Part shown: positions 43,168 through 46,654 of the stretch, piece by piece
Layout of the letters: each line of letters begins with the position of its first letter
Numbering within the stretch: position 1 is the stretch's first letter
NCBI GenBank assembly: GCA_903869345.1
Contig: CAIPYM010000012.1
Span: forward strand, 1-46,654
Length of the DNA stretch: 46,654 nt
Direction of reading: 5' to 3'
Source of the DNA: an uncultured Pseudomonadota bacterium
GTDB taxonomy: Bacteria > Pseudomonadota > Alphaproteobacteria > UBA9219
The notes under the pieces: generated by a model
The model's input: the letters and a program-made list of their open reading frames with translations, nothing else
Database searches by the model: none
What the model was told of the DNA's origin: nothing
Position numbers and translations under genes: made by a program

Positions 43168-44631
43168 TTGGCTAGCTTGGGAGTGCCTTCCTCGTCGTGC
43201 GTGCGCAAGCTCAAGGGCCTTCTGTCCGTGTTCCCTCCTCGTCCGGCGTCCCTCCTCGTTCAACGACTCGTCCTCCTCGGGTGGATCGTCGCGGGCCTTG
43301 CGTTCGGCGCGGGGCTGGTCGTGTCCTGTGTTTCTGTCGTCCCCGCGTGGATGCCTTTTGCATCGGCGTTCGTGGTAGGGGCGCTGGCGCTCGGGGGGGG
43401 GCTCGCGTGCGCTCTTGCGAGCCGGACGTTTCTGCGATGGGCTGCCTCCGCCAAGATGCTGGCCGCTCATGCTTCGGACCTGGCCGCGCAGTGCCGAGCC
43501 CTGCAGGGTCGCGAGTGCACCCTCCGCTTGATGTTTGAAACCGCTGGCCTTGGCCTTTTTCGTCTCAGCGCGACGGGGCAATGGCAAGAAGCGAACCATG
43601 CCGTGGCAACGATCTTGGGTTATGTCTCGCCCGAGGAGCTGATCAAGGCTCAGCCGGATTTTGCGCGGAACATTTTCGTGGATTCGTTTGGGGCTCAACG
43701 TTGGCGCGAAGATCTGGAAACGTCCCCAGGCCCCCACGCAACGACCGCCGAGGCACGGCGGCGTGATGGACAAACCGTGTGGATTCACCTGAGCGGTCAA
43801 GCCATGCACAACGCCGACGGGACCCTCACTGGTATCGTCGGGACGATTCACGACATCACCAGTCGGCGCAGCGTTGAACAAGCCTTGGAACACGCCAAAG
43901 GGCAAACCGATTCCGCAAACCGAAGCCGGTCGGAATTCCTCGCGCACATGAGCCACGAGCTCCGCACGCCCCTGAACGCGATCATCGGGTTCGCTGAAAT
44001 CATCAAGGACCAACTTTTCGGTCCCGTCGGGCAAGAACAGTATGTGGAATACGCTCAGGACATCTACGACAGCGGGCACATGCTCCTTTCACTGATCAAC
44101 GATATTCTTGACATGGCCAAAATCGAATCGGGCAAACGCGCGCTCGCGGAAGGCCTCGTGGATGTCGACCAGGCGGTTCAAAGTGTCATGCGCCTGATGG
44201 CGGTACGGGCGAACGAAGGGAAAATCACCCTTCGCGCCGAGCACGTCCCCTTCCTGCCCCGCTTACGCGGCGAAGAGCGCGCCCTGAAACAAATCCTCAC
44301 CAATCTTCTCAGCAACGCCGTTAAGTTCACGCCCTCGGGAGGGAAGGTGACGTTAGATGCGCACGTGGATGATCAGGGCAGGCTTGTCGTGAGCGTGCAG
44401 GACACGGGAATCGGCATTGCGCCGGAAGATGTTTCAACCGCCCTTATGCCATTTGGTCAGATTGACAGCGCCCTCAACCGTCAGCACGAGGGCACGGGCC
44501 TGGGTCTTCCGCTCACCAAAGCCTTGGTGGAGCTTCATGGCGGAACGCTCCAGCTGGACAGCACACCTGGGCATGGAACAACGATGACCGTCGTCTTTCC
44601 CGCCGACCGAACGATTCGACATCGGGGATAG
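43168..44631 (+). CDS. PAS sensor histidine kinase, DivJ/PleC-like
   Basis: The product is about 487 residues. Two membrane segments (LVLLGWIVAGLAFGAGLVVSC, PFASAFVVGALALGGGLACAL) are followed by a PAS domain (LRLMFETAGLGLFRLSATGQ...). HisKA has the phospho-His in FLAHMSHELRTPLNAIIGFAE. The HATPase domain has NLLSNAVKFTPSGG, DTGIGIAPED and GTGLGLPLTKALVELHGG. The HisKA extension with FGPVGQEQYVEYAQDIYDSG is typical of alphaproteobacterial DivJ/PleC kinases. The start is uncertain: TTG at 43168 has GAAGGGGGG upstream; GTG at 43201 is an alternative, and an open frame runs to 42778. No response regulator is adjacent. Confidence 0.85.
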   Translation: MASLGVPSSSCVRKLKGLLSVFPPRPASLLVQRLVLLGWIVAGLAFGAGLVVSCVSVVPAWMPFASAFVVGALALGGGLACALASRTFLRWAASAKMLAAHASDLAAQCRALQGRECTLRLMFETAGLGLFRLSATGQWQEANHAVATILGYVSPEELIKAQPDFARNIFVDSFGAQRWREDLETSPGPHATTAEARRRDGQTVWIHLSGQAMHNADGTLTGIVGTIHDITSRRSVEQALEHAKGQTDSANRSRSEFLAHMSHELRTPLNAIIGFAEIIKDQLFGPVGQEQYVEYAQDIYDSGHMLLSLINDILDMAKIESGKRALAEGLVDVDQAVQSVMRLMAVRANEGKITLRAEHVPFLPRLRGEERALKQILTNLLSNAVKFTPSGGKVTLDAHVDDQGRLVVSVQDTGIGIAPEDVSTALMPFGQIDSALNRQHEGTGLGLPLTKALVELHGGTLQLDSTPGHGTTMTVVFPADRTIRHRG

Positions 44632-44779
44632 GGGCACCTGGTTGACGCTCGCGATCTTTCGATCGTGTGTCTCGTGGCTGGCCCTTGAAGCTGAGGGACC
44701 CTCCCGACAAAACCAGACAGGCCGCACCGGAACGAGGCGCCTTTTTCGGAAACAAGAAAAGGCGTGGACGGAACGCGAC

Positions 44780-45463
44780 CTACGCACAGCCCGTCTTCCG
44801 CAACGTCACATCCGGGGGGCGGACGTAGAGGGGACTCGGCGCGAACGCGGGGTCATCCCCAGCGGCAAGGGCTGCCGCCAGCGTGGAGGCCGTCACGACC
44901 TCGGGCTCGGGCGGCTCAGGGATCAGAAACGCCTCCGGCACAAGGCCGCGCAAACGCACCGCGCCGTCGCCCACGATGCGCCAGGACACCCCAGCTTCAG
45001 CGTTGATGATATCGGCCAATGCCTCGGGCGCGACGAGCCGCCACGCCTCGGGGTCCGCGCCCGCGCCAGGGCCCGCCGCAAGCCCGAGGAACGCGACAAA
45101 GGCCTCGTGCCGCTTGGATTCCAGAACAACCGCAACAGGGCCGGACAACGCGGCCGTTTGAGCGCGGTAGACCTCCCGGCGATCCACACCCAAAACGGGC
45201 CGACCGACCGACCACGCACACCCCCGCGCGGCGGCAAGGCCGACGCGGATGCCCGTAAAACTTCCAGGACCCCGGAGCGCAACAAAGCGATCCATAGCCC
45301 CAAGCGCAAATCCCGCCTCGGCCAGGGCTTCTTGCGCTAGAGGGATGATACGAGCGTCCTGCCCACGCGCCATTGTCTCGCAGCGCAGGGCCGCGACGCG
45401 TCCACCGTCTCCCACACAAACGGCGCACACCGCCCCGGCTGTCTCCAGGCCCAGAACGCGCAT
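44780..45463 (-). CDS. tsaB: tRNA threonylcarbamoyladenosine biosynthesis protein TsaB
   Basis: The 227-residue product is a pseudo-ASKHA-fold protein: MRVLGLETAGAVCAVCV at the N-terminus and GPGSFTGIRVGLAAARG are diagnostic. TsaB pairs with TsaD and TsaE to make the t6A modification at position 37 of ANN-reading tRNAs. The ATG at 45463 has AAGGACCGGCGG upstream. It follows the FMN reductase gene by 11 bases. It lacks an adjacent rimI, its common neighbour, although the window ends soon in that direction of transcription at the convergent kinase. Confidence 0.94.
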   Translation of the reverse strand: MRVLGLETAGAVCAVCVGDGGRVAALRCETMARGQDARIIPLAQEALAEAGFALGAMDRFVALRGPGSFTGIRVGLAAARGCAWSVGRPVLGVDRREVYRAQTAALSGPVAVVLESKRHEAFVAFLGLAAGPGAGADPEAWRLVAPEALADIINAEAGVSWRIVGDGAVRLRGLVPEAFLIPEPPEPEVVTASTLAAALAAGDDPAFAPSPLYVRPPDVTLRKTGCA

Positions 45464-45474
45464 CCGCCGGTCCT

Positions 45475-46083
45475 TTACATGCCAAACGGGAAATCGGGGT
45501 TGTTCAACGAAGCCACAGCCCGCATGGGCCGCAACGCGTCGGTGTAGGCGAGCAAAACCCCCAGGGCGTAATCCGCCCGCTTGCGCAGGTAAGCGTCCTC
45601 GGGTCCCGTGGGCACCTCCCCCACGAACATCCCCGCCGCGTCGCGCACGATCAGATGCTCCGGGATGTAGCAAAGGCGGGCGTTTTTGTACCCGCTGATC
45701 CGCAGCTCATCCACGGGGTAGGTCCCGCCTCGGCTGGCGGAAACGGCCACGATCAACGCGGGCTTGTGCCCAATCTCGTTCGCCGTCGTGAAAAGGAACA
45801 GGTTTTTCAGCCCGGCGGGGACCATGCCGTTCCACTCGGGCGCGATGACGACGAATCCCTCAGCGGCGCGGAGCCGTTCGGCATACGGGGCCCAGGTCTT
45901 CGTGAGCGGACTCGTGGGATCGACCGCTGTCTCGTCCCAAAGGGGCAGAGGGTTGCGCGCGAGCTCCACCAGGTCCGTGGTCACCCCCGCCCGCAGGGTG
46001 TTCAACCGCCCCGCCAGGTAAGCCCCGATTCGAGCCGATTGCGATGAAGCCCGGTGACTCCCGCTGATGAGGGCAATGTGCAT
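45475..46083 (-). CDS. NADPH-dependent FMN reductase family protein
   Basis: The 202-residue flavodoxin-fold protein begins MHIALISGSHRASSQSARIG, with the FMN phosphate loop, and has APEWNGMVPAGLKNLFLF. A long ISGYKNARLCYIPEHLIV stretch follows. These enzymes reduce FMN, quinones or azo compounds; the physiological substrate is unclear. GGAGGTTTCC precedes the ATG at 46083. It forms a two-gene unit with tsaB. Confidence 0.9.
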   Translation of the reverse strand: MHIALISGSHRASSQSARIGAYLAGRLNTLRAGVTTDLVELARNPLPLWDETAVDPTSPLTKTWAPYAERLRAAEGFVVIAPEWNGMVPAGLKNLFLFTTANEIGHKPALIVAVSASRGGTYPVDELRISGYKNARLCYIPEHLIVRDAAGMFVGEVPTGPEDAYLRKRADYALGVLLAYTDALRPMRAVASLNNPDFPFGM

Positions 46084-46372
46084 GGAAACCTCCGCCATCT
46101 TGAGCAACCCCAAAGGACCACCCTACTCCGGGCCCTGATGGGGCTCAAGCGAGCGATCAGGGCTGAACGTCCTTTCTTCTTCCGGAAATCCGGCACGCGC
46201 CTCACAAGAGATTTCATCCGGTTTTTCTCAAAAAACTTGCCCCGTTTCAGACTCGTTCGAATCAGGACCAAGGCCCCCCTTTTTCGCCCCGTCCCCTGAC
46301 TTTCTACACCTTCCTTAAAAATCAGTTGCTTTTCCCTCCCTTGAAAAAGCCCTGTCGGGGGTAAGCACGTGT
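46084..46372. other. Intergenic region without a supported gene
   Basis: This holds the upstream region of the FMN reductase gene. A weak inverted pair CCCTGAT/ATCAGGG lies at about 46134-46165. No gene, repeat-family member or strong terminator is visible. An open frame across the tRNA on the minus strand carries the GMGFEPTIES antisense-tRNA stretch and is rejected. Confidence 0.5.
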
Positions 46373-46400
46373 TTGGCAAATCCTCGAAAGTTGGTATAAA
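46373..46400 (+). promoter_or_regulatory. Putative promoter of tRNA-Ser
   Basis: TTGGCA (46373-46378) and TATAAA (46395-46400) are separated by 16 bases, 14 bases before the tRNA. The fit is good for a tRNA promoter. Confidence 0.65.
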
Positions 46401-46414
46401 CTCGCGTCCAGTGC

Positions 46415-46504
46415 GGAAGGGTGGCCGAGTGGTTGAAGGCGCTCGCCTGGAAAGCGGGTATAGGGGAGACTCTATCGTGGGTTCGAATCCCATCCCTTCC
46501 GCCA
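46415..46504 (+). tRNA. tRNA-Ser (anticodon GGA), CCA encoded
   Basis: GGAAGGGTGGCCGAGTGG at the 5' end pairs with CCCTTCC-G-CCA. The anticodon loop CTGGAAA gives GGA. The long variable arm (ATAGGGGAGACTCTAT) marks a class II tRNA, and the T arm is GGGTTCGAATCCC. It is 90 bases with the encoded CCA. Confidence 0.95.
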
Positions 46505-46654
46505 CTGGAACAGTCTAGAGGGTCCTAGAAAGTCCATATTATCAAGTCCTCACAAGGGGTTAGACGATAATTCCCGTCCCGGTCCATCCTCTTGCATCCC
46601 CCACCATCCCGGCATAAAGTGGGGGAGGAATTGGGGGACAATTTAGACACGGGG
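46505..46654. other. Right-edge sequence after tRNA-Ser, unassigned
   Basis: This sequence is less GC-rich and holds GGGGGAGGAATTGGGGGACA near the end. It has no ORF and no repeat-family match. Sequence of this kind sometimes lies between a tRNA-Ser attachment site and an integrase gene, but no integrase is visible inside the window. Confidence 0.3.

Noticed and set aside
46002-46505. An open frame antisense to tRNA-Ser.
   Set aside because: It begins MAEGMGFEPTIES, again the tRNA antisense artefact, and overlaps the FMN reductase start.

Overview
The window looks like a GC-rich alphaproteobacterial chromosome. The Tim44-domain/mltA pair, the ftsE-ftsX-DUF218-plsC cluster, the RHH_4-type ribbon-helix-helix protein, the DivJ/PleC-like kinase, CobT and a PHA-synthase homologue all fit that class. 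I cannot name the genus. There are no rRNA genes, no CRISPR array, and no complete insertion sequence or prophage.

Layout. 0.3-3.4 kb (minus): Tim44-like protein, MltA lytic transglycosylase and a DevC-like ABC permease. 3.4-13.3 kb (mostly plus): ilvC, an LD-carboxypeptidase, a Bax-inhibitor-1 protein, dapB, serS-nlpD-yibQ-like genes (the last two are probably cell-separation factors), a histidine phosphatase, and a secreted protein with a duplicated three-cysteine motif. A 171-residue orphan gene of lower GC sits on the minus strand at about 5 kb. 13.3-17.6 kb (minus): alpha/beta hydrolase, tRNA-Tyr, hrcA, and a large exported alpha/beta-hydrolase-fold protein that appears to have lost its nucleophile. 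17.8-19.2 kb (plus): a lower-GC pentapeptide-repeat gene, probably coupled to a 26-codon leader ORF. 19.2-31.3 kb (minus): a long run with phaC, gpmI, an exported protein, a membrane protein, cobT, and then a compact secretin-pilin-prepilin-GspE pilus/secretion block. 31.5-39.7 kb: RidA-like and RHH genes, birA, panC, infC (apparently with an ATC start), plsC, a YdcF-like gene, ftsX, ftsE and a parvulin. 40-46.6 kb: initiator tRNA-Met, an MmeI-like single-chain restriction-modification enzyme, a sensor kinase, tsaB, an FMN reductase and tRNA-Ser.

The most unusual feature is a family of short, partly palindromic intergenic repeats. The core contains CCGGCGAAAGCCGGG-type palindromes. Several copies end in an arm with a Shine-Dalgarno-like AAAAAGGAG followed by ATGCCGTG, which holds two overlapping start codons. 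At birA, the pilin gene, gspE and plsC this arm lies exactly where translation should begin. In birA and the pilin gene it gives a repeat-encoded (M/V)PCRRL N-terminus, and in gspE the GTG of the same arm is in frame instead. These repeats therefore look like mobile translation-start modules that also act as operon linkers. A second dispersed repeat family (three copies) is rich in CCCTC/GAGGG.

The gene set is mainly housekeeping: cell envelope and division (mltA, ldcA-like, nlpD, yibQ-like, ftsEX, plsC), amino acid and cofactor synthesis (ilvC, dapB, panC, birA), translation (serS, infC, tsaB, tRNAs) and stress control (hrcA). Scattered accessory genes are the pilus block, the restriction enzyme, the pentapeptide protein and the orphan.
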